A stretch of 64,000 nucleotides of DNA from Pachyseris speciosa (GCA_016490735.1 JAEMWC010000077.1:122501-186500), one strand, 5' to 3'. Positions 44,709 to 56,373 are shown, numbered from the stretch's first letter. A program made the numbers and translations. Notes: generated by a model not told the origin, from the sequence alone.

Positions 44709-47700
44709 CTTATTCCGATCTCTCTTTTATCTCGCTGGTGCGCATGCGCGACGAAAACAATCGAGCCAACGCAAAGTAAAAATTCCAAGCAGCCTATAAT
44801 GAGTAGGATGAAGCTGAAAGCCTTGACTCGGGCCATGTTCTGATCGTGATACTTTTCGTACGAATACCAATCGAATGAGCCAAGTTCATCCCCTGTAAAC
44901 GCCGTGTACACTGCCCCACTGTAACACACCACTAACAGTATTGACGTGGAGAGGGATACCACTGAGAATAGCAGGAAATCTATCAACTGATAAACATACA
45001 AATTATTTGAAACGAGCACCTAATTTGTAACTGTCGCTGTTCTTCTTTGTGTACCAATAGCGCCCCTACCCCCCCCCCCCTCCCTTGGGAAAAATAAGGC
45101 CCCAACTTGCAGACGTGAGCATTTATTTCTTCTTATAAGCCCTCTCCAATCATTAATTAAGCCCGTTTGATACTTTTATGGTAATGGTTTTAGGTCGTTT
45201 ATCATTATTGTTCCAATTTGCATTTATTGCCATCATACACATGCAATTTTCAAACTCAAAATTCTTTTCAACAGGAGGCTACTTGTAGTATTGCCACACT
45301 CGTGCCATTCACACTGCGAAAAACCACAACGACAATCAAACAGTTGAAATTGCAGTATTTACACGGAAAGTAGCTAGTGGCGTACCGACATCATCGGAAA
45401 CAGTTATTTTCGCGGGAAAGGCTTATCTAAAAATAAACCCACTTTTAAAAACGGGTAGTGCACGCTCCATATGATGGGCTGTTGGTTAACGCCACGTCGC
45501 ACCCAGATCGCACGACTCCATGCGAAAAAACCCAGGAAAACGCAAAGGAAAACGGAGGGCAAACCTTTACTCGTTGCCGCCTCTGAAGCGAGCAAAGAAT
45601 ATGGCTCTACATAACTCTATCCCCGCCATCCAAACAAGTTCCTGTCATCCGCGCCCAAAAATGAGCGCGAAGAGTAACCATAGCTAGAACGGTCCATCAG
45701 AAAATATAGGTTTTGGAGCTATAACCAAAAAATCAACTCTGTTTGAGACATTTTTTTTATGTTGGGAATATCGAGTAAAAGAAGCAAAGATGCATTCATG
45801 TAACATTTAAAACGTTCTTTGGCTAAAAAAAAAAAAATTAAAAACCACAAGCTTTGGACTGTCTAAACTGCAGTATTAATTCAGCGGCGAATGTGATGAA
45901 AGAGGTGTGAAAATAAGAATGCAACACTGAGAACAAAATGAAGATATTCAGTCGAAACCTTGCCCTAACTTTATTATCTTTTTAGCCATAGATCATTATA
46001 AATTTTATCATTTTTGTGCATCTGTGTTGTCGTTTTTGTGTTGTTTGTTTGTTTGTTTGTTTTCTGGTTGGTTTTTGCTTTCTTTTCCCGGCTTTATGTT
46101 CAAAACTGCGTAAGATTCGTATATCTCATCGATTTCTTCTTTATTTAAAAGATGGAGAACCTCTTCGTTCAGCACATAGTTTTTGCAATGGCGCTAGAAG
46201 CGGTCACATTGACACCCCCAAAACAGATCTTTAGTTTTCTCTTATATGCATGAACAGGAACGAAAAAATTTAAATTCAACTCACATAGTTCTTTGTAGAA
46301 TTGTCCGCTTTCTCCATGTTTGAGTCAATTACTGCAATAGCTCCTGTAGCTGAAACCTGCCGCAAATGAAATTTTAACAGTTCATACAGCCTGAGTCCAT
46401 CTCAGGATTATTGCCTCATACCGACTTAATTGCATGGTCGTTGAAGTTGTCTGGACTGCAGTTCCGGCTTAAAAGCCAGTACTAGATATTAATTACCTGT
46501 TAATATTCTCTGATTCTCTTATTTGAGGTTATTTTCCTTTGTTATTGTTCATCGAGATTAAGACAGTGAAGGAGGCAGCAATATTTGCGCAGTGTAATAG
46601 TTGAAATTCCGCCCACGCGAGTGGCCTATCCAGCTGACAAATGGTACGTCCAATCTCATGTTGTCATTTTTGTTATCGTTATTTATTTTTTTTTTCTGAT
46701 TCCCTATAAAATTCACTGGAAAAAGTAAAACAAGAAAATAAAAAATGACTTGAGGCTGAATCACGTTCAAGGATAAATTCTGGCTTACCTCAGGGTTCAA
46801 AGATGGCGGAAACTTGGTCCGAGGGAGGACCTACTTTCTGACTCGTTTCACAGTCATTACAAGTACCCCAAGTTCTCTTCTGCGATAAACAAAATCAATT
46901 GAAGCATCATCAAGCATGTTATCCGTGTCTGCGAAAAGCCACGACAACGGCAACAACGAAGACAGAAAGAAACGAAAACGGCTGGAAGATAAACACAAGC
47001 GTCAAGCGAGCGACATAACAAACCGGAATTCGATCCAATCAACCTCCGGTTGCATTATCGTCGAGCTCTTTTCGTTTCTTTCTGTCTTCGTTGTTGCCGT
47101 TGTCGTTGCTTTTCGCAAACACGGATAGCATACTTGATGATGCTTCAACTGATCTTGCGCTCGTTTATCGTAGAGGACAAGAACTGGGGGACTTGAAATG
47201 ACGGTGAAACGAGTCAGAAAGTAGGTCCTCCCTCGGACCAAGTTTCCGCCATCTTTGAACCCTGAGGTAAGCAAGAATTTATCCTTGAACTTGATTCAGC
47301 CTCAAGTCATTTTTTATTTTCTTGTTTTACTTTTTCCAGTGAATTTTATAGGGAATCAGCAGGGGATCAGTAAGGGGATCAGTAGGGGATCAGTGGGGGA
47401 TCAGTAAACGGGGGATCAGAGTTTTGTCGAAGCCCCTTTCACGCACGTGGCACCGACAAGGCACATATTATCATCGGCCGCCATGTTTAAGTGTTCTCAT
47501 ACATAGGGTAACTACAGGGTCGCCCATCATCCGCTGACCAGGATGGACAACAGAAATTATTGAACATAAAATTACGCATTGAACAAAAAATCAGTTATTG
47601 AATAGGGGGATTCCTGCTTACGTCATTGTTTACATTTTTGCTCATTTGCATACGGCTTTGCTTACAGAAGGAAACATGTTAGATGTGATTTGACTCCAGG

Positions 47701-49302
47701 CAGCTAAAGAGCTAGTGAAATTTAATACATTGTGAAAATTTTAGCTCTTTAGGTGTAGTATTCAAGGAGATATTGTCTTCCAAAAACTGCAAAATTTCTG
47801 GATGGCAAAAGCACTAATGAGCTCATAAAATCTTTGCAAAATTTTGAGTTTTTAAACCCACGTTGCACATAAAGTATTCAATACATGAGGCTCATATTCA
47901 TTGGCAGAGTTATTAATACTATGACCTTTCAATATTCAGAACTGATTTATTTTTAGCTCCAACAGAAACTGAATTGTTCATGCTAATGAGGCAAATATTG
48001 TAAACAAGGATTCCCCTATTGAACTAGCGCGTATTGAATACAAATAAAACGCAAACAAATATTTATTTCAATAGTTTACATATTTTAACGGAAGTTATTT
48101 AATATAAATTTGATTTACTGAATGAGAATGTGAAGCATTGAATATAATTTCGGTTTATTGAACAAAATATCGAACCGTTGAATTTAATTTTGGTTTATTG
48201 AATAAATATCGAAACATTGAATATAAAATTGTTCCTATTGAATATTACAACATTCCGGCAACCATACCAGTAGAACCCCGGTAACTCGAATTTTGAAGGG
48301 AAACGAAAAACTGTTCGAGTTAGCGGGGTTTCGAGTTACCGGCGTCGATTAAAATATTCAATTTTCCAGGTTAACAATTAATAGTTCATTGATATTCAGC
48401 ACTTCAATATACAATAAAGTGCAAATTAGACTTATTTCACGAGAAACTAATACATTTTGTAACAACTGTAACGATTATCATTCTTACGACAAGCAATAGT
48501 TACGTGATCTGTTCGTGGCACTAAAATCAAACTGCTCCAATCTTTGTTCTAGTGTTAGAGTTCAATAACACGATAAGAAAAGCTAATGGAATATCTCAAT
48601 GGGCATCCGTGGCGACTTATGAGAACCAGAAATTCGAGTTATCGGGGTAAATTTTGATCAAGGGAAACGAAATTAAACTCGAGTTAGTGGGGTTTCCGAG
48701 TTCAGTATCCGAGTTCGAGTTAACCGAGTAAAAATGACTGAAAAATCAAGGCAATTGAGACTCAGTTCGAGTTAGCGGGGATATTCGATTTATCCGAGTT
48801 CGAGTTACTGGGGTTCTACTATATATCCATATCCTTGGCTTCCTGGCAGCCTCAAACTATAAAACAAGTTTTAAACGCTTTACCATACTGCGAGTCGAAG
48901 TTTTACACAAATGTGGGCATTTAGACAAGAGCTACATTCAGGAGACGAAAGCTATCGACAAATTCCTTCCGCGAGATTATGCTGATTTTAAATTTAATTC
49001 ACGCGTCACAAACCACCGTGATCAGTCTTGCTTTTCTTTAGTGCCATTACAAAATTGAACTTCCAGCCTTTGACAGGGTTTACTCTTTAGCCATTTCGAG
49101 GTACAAATACAAGCTTAAAACAAACCATACTTACTATGGCGCCAATCCACAGACCTAACAGCATCACACTGGTCCAATGATCAACAGAAAGCCTAACAAC
49201 AACTCCGAATACCATCATCAAACAACCCAAGACGCCGTGGCATTCTCCCAAGATCTTCAGAACACCATCAAAGTAAACGGTGCTTTCGTCTCGCATACCC
49301 AT
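44709..49302 (-). CDS. MS4A/CD20-like four-transmembrane protein, copy B
   Basis: Exons 49135-49302 (ATG, 168 nt), 46285-46356 (72 nt) and 44709-44986 (278 nt) correspond one to one with copy A. Splice sites are all kept, and the four hydrophobic segments are intact (for example LLGLWIGAI before exon 2, IDFLLFSVVSLSTSILLVVC and KAFSFILLIIGCLEFLLCVG). Differences from copy A are mostly conservative (VKTLGVC to LKILGEC in TM1, SFNW to SFDW in the loop), suggesting that selection has acted on both. Exon 3 lacks one base in the AGAGA-rich end (CGAGATAAAAGAGAGATCGG), so the last residues become RDKREIGI and the exit phase changes to 2. Either a tail-bearing isoform or the first step of decay. Confidence 0.62.
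46696..47359. repeat. Very long inverted repeat (hairpin), arms about 290 bp
   Basis: Left arm about 46696-46981 and right arm about 47068-47359 are reverse complements with scattered mismatches, including CTGATTCCCTATAAAATTCA against its inverse at the far end. The loop is about 87 bp. Both arms contain a CCGCCATCTTTGAACCCTGA|GGTAAG string. It lies in the first intron of MS4A-like copy B. Confidence 0.9.
47352..47424. repeat. GGGGATCAGT short tandem repeat
   Basis: Five or six imperfect copies of AGGGGATCAGTA directly after the large hairpin. A shorter version follows the related element at about 31120. Confidence 0.75.
47605..48016. mobile_element. TA-flanked MITE, 412 bp, in an ATTGAATA-rich repeat
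   Basis: Ends GGGGGATTCCTGCTTACG and, inverted, GGGGAATCCTTGTTTACA, flanked by TA at 47603-47604 and 48017-48018. It interrupts a repeat rich in ATTGAATA/ATTGAACATAAAATT (about 47550-47604 and 48017-48250). Confidence 0.72.
48268..48822. mobile_element. Pogo/Tigger-like non-autonomous element, copy B
   Basis: Counterpart of 32367-32914. CAGTAGAACCCCGGTAACTC at the left end and GGGGTTCTACTA at the right, where one base of the terminus has changed. Confidence 0.8.
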
Positions 49303-49754
49303 ACTCGAAGAGGTTGCGACCACTTTACGAGAAACTTGTTGAATAAAAATCGCTCATGGTGCTAAAAGTATGCCAGTTCTGGTTGTCACTGGGTATATGG
49401 TGACGTCATCTAACTTTTCATAACATTCGTCGAAAGGCCGTATTATCTTCGGTCAGTTCTCGTATTCCAGTGCCGTCATGCTTCGGTTCGCAATAAGACA
49501 CGCGAGACAAGGCTTTTGTGCTTTTACAAAACTTGCCCTTTCTGCCACCCATTTTGCCTTTTTTTAAAATTTCACTTCGATTGATATCTTTTGAAACAAC
49601 TGTTTTACATTTTGAAGAGAAGGATTCCGTTTATTGCATTTATTTACGCCTTGATACGGCAAAGTGTCTCAACGAAAGTCGACACTAAAATCACTCAGTA
49701 ACATCCCTTGAATGACCCTGGAACAAAGTCACGCAAAAATCCGTCCTTTCTAAC

Positions 49755-49875
49755 TTTTAACTACATCTACAAAAGGTTATACTTTCTAGTCTTCTCAGAT
49801 AAGGACGATAAACCATAAATCCCGGCTCACAACATTTTCCTAATAATCTGTGGGACGTCAAAGAACCCACACAAT
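49755..49875 (+). mobile_element. SINE body fragment, second copy
   Basis: Counterpart of 37395-37505 within the duplicated block (GGTTATACTTTCTAGTCTTC ... GGGACGTCAAAGAACCCACA). Confidence 0.72.
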
Positions 49876-50017
49876 GTTCGAAAAAAAAAGTAGGGGGCGC
49901 CCGCTTCTACGCCTCCATGGGAACTGTACTTGTGACAGAATCAATGTGCGTGACTTTATTCCATGTACTCGATGATCTTTGTAGGTTTCGCTAAGCAATT
50001 TGTTATGGGAGTTTTTT

Positions 50018-51736
50018 TCAGAGGTTTGTCAACAGAGTCGTAAAGTCCTATATGGGTTTTCGTCTTTGCTAAGTGCTGCACTGAGAGGGCTAGAATGACA
50101 GCCCACCTAAAAAAGGAGAATAGCATTTTAAAACACTTTTTCTTGCAAAGTGCCCATGGCGATGAGACTGTTGATTGATTAGAAGATCAGTAGGTGGTTT
50201 GGCCAAGGTCAGGCTAGTACCTCAGCATTAACATTGTTGAGTTGTTTCCTCAACACAAGCACAGTCTCTTTTCCTCTGTCTTCCTGGGTGTACAACTGGG
50301 TACCCACAAAATGCTGTTGAGGGTAGCCATGAAATAGAGCAGCATCCTACCTGTTAGGGTGGAGGGGGAAGGGGGGGGGGGGGGGAGAGGAGAGGGGTAG
50401 CAGTACTATTGGTCAAATTTTGCTGGCGGTCCTGTGATGCACTGACATCCAATCAAGGTATTAGAAGAACAACTGCGCAACCAGAATGGTGATAACTCTG
50501 TAGTATCATACATGTATGCAATGCCACACCACAGTTTCTGTAGTTCACTTTCATACGTTTTTCTCTGGTTATCGATAGGAAGGCTAGAAAAACAGGGAAT
50601 GACTTTGGCCATCTTGATTGGAAAGAAATGCGATAAATGTGAGTTCCTCAGCAAATTTGAATTTAATTTCCACAATAAGACCACCTGAAAAACGAATTTC
50701 TTCCATGTTTTCATTTAGCCTCAAATAGCACATTCTACAGTTGTGTGTTAGTGATCTGGGCCGGGTTCGAAAGCCGATTAACCCTAATCCAAGATTTTGC
50801 TGATATTACGCAAAATTTTAGATTAGAGGACGTCAATCCTGAAAAGCAAAAAGCTTTTATCCAAAAGTTAAAAACTGCAGACAAAGTTTACGCTAAACCT
50901 GGATTAAGTTAATCGGCTTTCGAACAACCGGGCCCTGGCGAGGATGGATTTGACCTTGTTTTGATTCAAACCTCTCTGGCTTTATCGTGCAAATACGGAC
51001 TATTTAACAATAAAAAAAACTTGAGAAAAGTAGACAGGTCTCTATCGAGACAAGGTCGCTGCCAGCCTCGCTTTCATTCCTAGGCCAGGGCACTGAGCAC
51101 ATAATTGTAAAATGGGCAATTGGACTCCAAAACTTTCAATCAATGTCTTTGTTACATCAAAAAAAAGGTACAAAAACACCCGACCTTGAGACCCTTGCTC
51201 AAGTTAACGGATTCTCTACTGTTTCAGTTTAAAGGTCGCTTGTCTGTCCTCCTGTGCATTGTGCGTGACCATCAACTGACTGAAGCGCTATGGCTTTCGT
51301 AAATTACCATATGTACACAAATCTCAGTAGAATTTAACACATTTGTGCTATATAAACACCGGCCGTTCGGACTATTCACGATTTAGCTCTCACACTTCCT
51401 AACCTCTTTAATATTTAAATGGTATTTCCACGGACACCATTAAGGCTTCTTTATAATCATTTTTCTATCCCAAAATTGCCTTAGAGAACGCGCAGAAGTG
51501 TGCCTCTATCGCTAGCCGTGATACGCTCAAAACATCAACATATCAGCCTTTCTTCACATGAACATTAGGACTGAAGAAGACTGGGCATCAACACACATGT
51601 GGGAGAGATGTGAGGAAAACTTACCCAAGAGTAATAGAGACATTGTAGACGATGAAGTAAGGCTATCCCAGAGCCGCCATATTCCTCAAGCGAAAGAGAG
51701 AAAACTGGTGCCGAGCTGACACTCTCCACCATGCAA
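50018..51736 (-). pseudogene. HACD pseudogene fragment (exon 2 part to exon 1)
   Basis: Counterpart of 19879-21781. Exon 2 sequence is cut at about 50018, so its 3' part and donor are missing, and exons 3-8 are absent. Exon 1 keeps the ATG at 51699 and the donor GTAAGT at about 51646, but reads MAALG and then TAG at the sixth codon, where the intact gene has Lys. No functional dehydratase can be made. The intron keeps the G-rich tract and lacks the SINE. Confidence 0.9.
50361..50398. repeat. G-run, counterpart of the intron 1 G-rich tract
   Basis: About 16 consecutive G at 50371-50386, flanked by GGAGGGGGAA and GAGAGGAGAGGGG. Confidence 0.85.
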
Positions 51737-53470
51737 TTTATGTCACAGGGTAGTCACAGGCAGCCCATGATTCACATATGGTACTATGACTGGTTCTTTC
51801 AGTGGTCAACATGAATCAATTCGCCTGCTGTGATTAGCCACTCTTCTCCGCAGAGGTTCGGTTATCGGTAAGGTGATCGGCTTCGATCGGCTGTGATCGG
51901 CAAGGCGTTAGGATGTGTCCGCTGTGCAAGGTGAGTGCAGGCGCAAGAAACGAGAGATCGATCGAGCGGGCGAACCTCTGCCAGAATTTCTCTCGTTTTC
52001 TTGTACATCTTTGTTGTTTTCTTGTACATTGAACATTTTCTCAGCCGTCGTCGATTCGTTCAGCTTGAAACTTGGCGAAAGTCAGCATCTATCTTGTGGC
52101 TACATTTCACGGTGGTTACTGTTGGAAGAAGATTTCAGAAGTTCGGGAAAAAAGGCAGAAAAGTCTGTCTCAGAAGGATCTTCGAATTCCCCCCTGAAAC
52201 CCGTGGGGAGTGATGTGGGAGTAAGCGAAAGAGTAGCGTTTGTGGCTTTTAAATTCATGAATAGAAAAATTCAGTCAGATTTTCACAGATCGAAGACAAA
52301 TCTTCATCTTCGAATTGGTGTAATGAGAATGTTGAACATCGCATTTAACAGGGTTAAAAATCTTTTGAAACGTCAGTAGTGTACAAATTTCTGTTTTAGC
52401 GGGGAATTTGTCGCTGACCGGGAAAAAAAGATTCTCGTCTTTGTCAAGTGTTTTAGATAACGGTCGTTCGGAAATACAAAAACTAGAAGTCTATAGCTTT
52501 CCAAAGAGACCAGAATGATTTCATAACGATAAATCTAACTCGAGTTATGAATTTTTACGCTCGCAGAATTGTTTGTTCACATTGTGTCGGATGACCGGCG
52601 AAGATTTCAAAATAAAGAAGCACGTTAGCTGCTTTCGCGGTGTTTTATTTCATCTTTACATAAATTCACTCTAGTTTTAAAATAGGTCATGTCTTAAGCT
52701 CCAAATTCGTGTAAAAATATTGTTAAGATATCGCATTTACCGCCATTAAAAATTTTTGGAAACCTGTAATAATTCATGTACCGGACGGTTAGCGGGAAGA
52801 TTGTCACCTTATTTTAATGACTAACGCGAAAGAGATTCTGATCTTGTTTAGGCGTTTTCGTGAACGGTCCTTCAGAAATACTACTAGGAATACCTGCCGG
52901 TAGAGTGCCAACGAGTAAACACTGGCACAGTTGTGTGCGCAGAGAAAATTAAGAAGTAACCAGAGTACAGTAGATTTTTTAAAACTGAATCGTTGTTGAA
53001 AAAAGCAGTGCAAAACTCACATGTTTTCCTTTGTTTTTTGAAATGTCTATAAGAATTAAACTTGTAGGATAGATTAGAGGTGAAATATGAGTCCCTTGCA
53101 TTACTTGAGAGAGATGAAACCAACATTGTTGTTAGAAATGGGCATGAATTCAAATGTGACATGTTTGTGTTTTAACATGTTCTTAGAACGCAAATCCCAC
53201 ATAAATTCTCGTGAGCTGTTACTTCGGTGCACGCACTTCAGCAAGTGGACTTTGGACCTGAGCACTTCTGATCGGATAATTTTCAAACGAAGCAACAGCT
53301 GCAAGCCCCCTGAAATTTTGGAATAAGAAGACTACCCAAATTGATTAGCTAAGTTCCCTCAAGCTTGACAGATAGTGGCTTTCTGGCAAACAGAGCTTAG
53401 ACTGTTTTTTGTGAACGCTAATGGATGAGCACAAACTAACAGCGATACGTCGTGTGACTCGTGACTCGAT
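51737..53470. other. No certain gene
   Basis: The longest frame, 51915-52379 plus (155 codons), has Cys/Ser/Phe- and Lys-rich stretches but no motif I know and overlaps another long frame. ORFs at 52884-53326 on both strands are likewise unrecognised. CGATCGGCTGTGATCGGC-type short repeats occur at 51870-51900. Confidence 0.45.
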
Positions 53471-53810
53471 TGGAAAGAGGCTTTATATTCCCTCTGATTA
53501 TGTTTATAGTAAATATATTTGAATATATTCAAGTGTTTTTTTTTTCCTTAGTTATAGCACGCTGGCCGATTTTGTAAACAATTGACGGTTGTTTTGGCAA
53601 GTTTGCTGTTTTGGCACGCTCGCCGTGACTGTCAAATTTGTAATTTTGAGCACACTAGGTCGATAAAAGAAAAGGCTTTATACGCCCTCTGGTTGAGTTT
53701 ATAGTGATTATGTTCAAGTGGTTTTGTTTTTTGTTTCTTAAATGGCACGCTGGCCGATCTTGTCAAGGCAATTGACTGTTTTGGCAAGCTAGCCGTTTTC
53801 GAGCTGATTT
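53470..53810. repeat. Imperfect tandem duplication, about 195-bp period
   Basis: AGGCTTTATATTCCCTCTG ... GCACGCTGGCCGATTTTGT at 53478-53570 is repeated as AGGCTTTATACGCCCTCTG ... GCACGCTGGCCGATCTTGT at 53673-53762, each followed by variants of TTGGCAAGCTAGCCGTTTT. Confidence 0.75.
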
Positions 53811-56090
53811 CGATAACTGCCTCGCTGGGCGATTTTTCAGCCTGCTAGGTGTTATATTTGTGACACTCTGGCTCCCAAAAACACTAAATTAAAGTACACG
53901 CAAGAAGACAACGCTCACGAGTGAATAATATCAATATTCCCACTCACCTTTTCCTGCCTAAGCCCGTACAAGCCACCATGAGGTCAATGAGGTCAATGTG
54001 GTCATCTTGTCACCGATCATGATCCTCCTGATGTGATTGGTTTAGATAAAAAAATACCGCGATGCCATTGGCTAACTCGAAAACAATCACCGATGATGTC
54101 ACTCTTACATTACCTTATGCTAACTTTTTTCATTCGAGATTTAGTCTCCCTGTACCAAAATCAACTCGCACACACGGCTTTATAATGCTGCCGCCTCGTC
54201 ACCCTCGCGTCCTCGCGAGGGTGACTCGTTGGCAATAAGTTGAAGTGTGTAGCTTTCCAGAGAGACCAAAATCATTTCAGCTGCTAGAAGTTTCCTTAGT
54301 AAATCCTTCTCCTGCTTTCGCTGCACTGCACATGGCACTCGGCTCGTGTATGCAGTGGATCCTAAAATGATGATCCATCCCATCGTGACAAAATAAAAGG
54401 CCTTTTTGAAACACATTATTCGCGAGGACAACAAATTTTCCCCGATTTCCAAGCATTCAAGTACGTTTTCGTAAGCAATTCATCGACATCATGCAAGCGA
54501 AGAATCAGGATTCGCATCCACCCGCCATTTTTACCGACACGGGAAAAGTACGCTAACCATCCCACTTGGATAGACATTTTAAAAAATGCCTCCCCCGGAT
54601 GACGGCCATACTGGGTGTGGTATCTGGCAGAGGCTCCCTCTCTTGCCCCCTCACTTCTTTTTACGCCTGCGTGTACCTCGCTCAGCCTTGAGCAGTTTTT
54701 ACAGTGTGGGGGGGGGGGGGGGGGGGGGGCGCTCAAGCATTTTCAAGTGAGGGAAGGGGACTAACCCTAAAAATAATTAAAATGCTTATAATTCCGTTTA
54801 ATTCATAAAAGGAGCACCCAACGAGCCAAATCAAGCAAAAGCTGTAGAAAGGCATTTTGAAGTACATTATGGTGTTTGAATTTTGAATTCTGTTTAAGGT
54901 GGTGCCCGAAAATGTTAGGGAACGAAATTCTAATTTGAGAAAATGCGAGCTGAAATGAACTTTCTTCGAACTTTCTAGGGAACTATATTCTTTTAGAAAA
55001 TGCTAGCTGACGTTTTTGACTGCCAAAAACAGCAATTACGGCCTTTTCGAAAACTCAGGGGCTATGATTTTCCAATTGCGAATCTTTTAGGCCACGCCGT
55101 TTAGTTACGAAAATCCGAGTGCACTCTTAAATTGACGCCGAACATCCAAGGCGAATTACCCTCCACCGAACAGATATCTACCGAAACTTGTCGTTGGGTG
55201 CCCGTGTCATAAGCTTTGTCCAGCAAAAAATCAGGTGATATCCGTTTCTAAACTTTTCAACTCCATTCAAGCATTTAGAGAAAGGGGTTCGTGACAAAAT
55301 AAAGTATGTAATCACACTAAACGAAATCTGTGAACGAAGGTAGAGTACAATAATAACTTTGGTTCATTTATTCGCTTACTGTCACGAAATCGGATTCTCT
55401 GAATGTACCGGAAATTACTTTTTCAGTTGACGTTACGACCAAAAATCATTTGCCATGTCAGTAAGGCAAAGTTTGTCTGTTCTGTTTTTTTAAGTGGTTA
55501 GTACTCTAAGATTAACAAGAGGCTACAATTAGCCTAAACCCGGGCTTGTAAAAAAACAGTATTGTATCCCTAACTTAGTGCTAAACAAAAGAATAGAGGG
55601 AAGTCTGTCTTTCTTACATCGGACGCATTGTGTTTAGCTTGTGTTGGAGTCTATTTCTTTAGACCCCTATCAACATTTATTCCTCTAAAATACAGCTCAA
55701 CCATTGAGAACAGTAATTATAACACTTGTAAAAAATATTTCTAAAAGAACAAGAAAAAGAGAAACAGAAAAATAAAGCCCGTGATATATACCACTAAAAA
55801 AGCTAAAAGACATCAAACCCGGGTTAGCTGTGTCACAGGCAAGAACAGTGACCTTTAGGCCACAGAGGTTTATCCTTTTGCAAGGTGATAAAAATAGTGT
55901 ATTGATTCCAAAAAAAAAACTAAGCACACTTGTTTTCGCTTCGATGGATAATTGTTTGAGAAAGGAAACGCTTATCGAACGATGTAGGATTTTTTCGCAT
56001 AAACGTTAATGGAGTACGTCTCGGTGAAATGTGAGTAGAACATTAATTAGCAGAGTGAAACTGTTTACAAACACTTCTCCTTTGTCGTCT
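53811..56090. other. Repeat-rich, no certain gene
   Basis: Contains a hairpin TCACCCTCGCG / CGCGAGGGTGA at 54198-54225, a G run at 54706-54730 and, at about 55120-55200, an inverted copy of the 31010-31090 repeat. Minus-strand frames at 54180-54452 and 54416-54736 span these and have no recognised domain. Confidence 0.5.
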
Positions 56091-56093
56091 CAT

Positions 56094-56182
56094 GTTATTA
56101 TAATCGGCTCCCAAGCACAAGACCTAGAAAACTCAGACCCACCCCCCCAAACTGTAAAAACTCAAACCCCTCATAAACGGCG

Positions 56183-56232
<50 letters not shown>

Positions 56233-56324
56233 CGGTGCTCTTCTTTTCATATGAAAATTAGTTGCCATTCACATGCAAATTTAACTTATTCTCATATGAA
56301 TGGAAACTAATTTTCATGTGAAAA

Positions 56325-56373
<49 letters not shown>

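Larger units (their letters stand above)
43513..49885. repeat. Segmental duplication, block M' (second copy)
   Basis: Counterpart of 22001-37529. Smaller mainly because it lacks the (ACAT)n/SINE segment, the 1.1 kb at 24.6-25.7, the twin foldbacks and the hAT element. It has its own insertions, for example about 45112-45398 and 47605-48016. Confidence 0.85.

Noticed and set aside
51915..52379. 155-codon plus-strand ORF as a gene
   Set aside because: Overlaps another long frame, has no motif and no splice context; kept only as a note in the interval entry.
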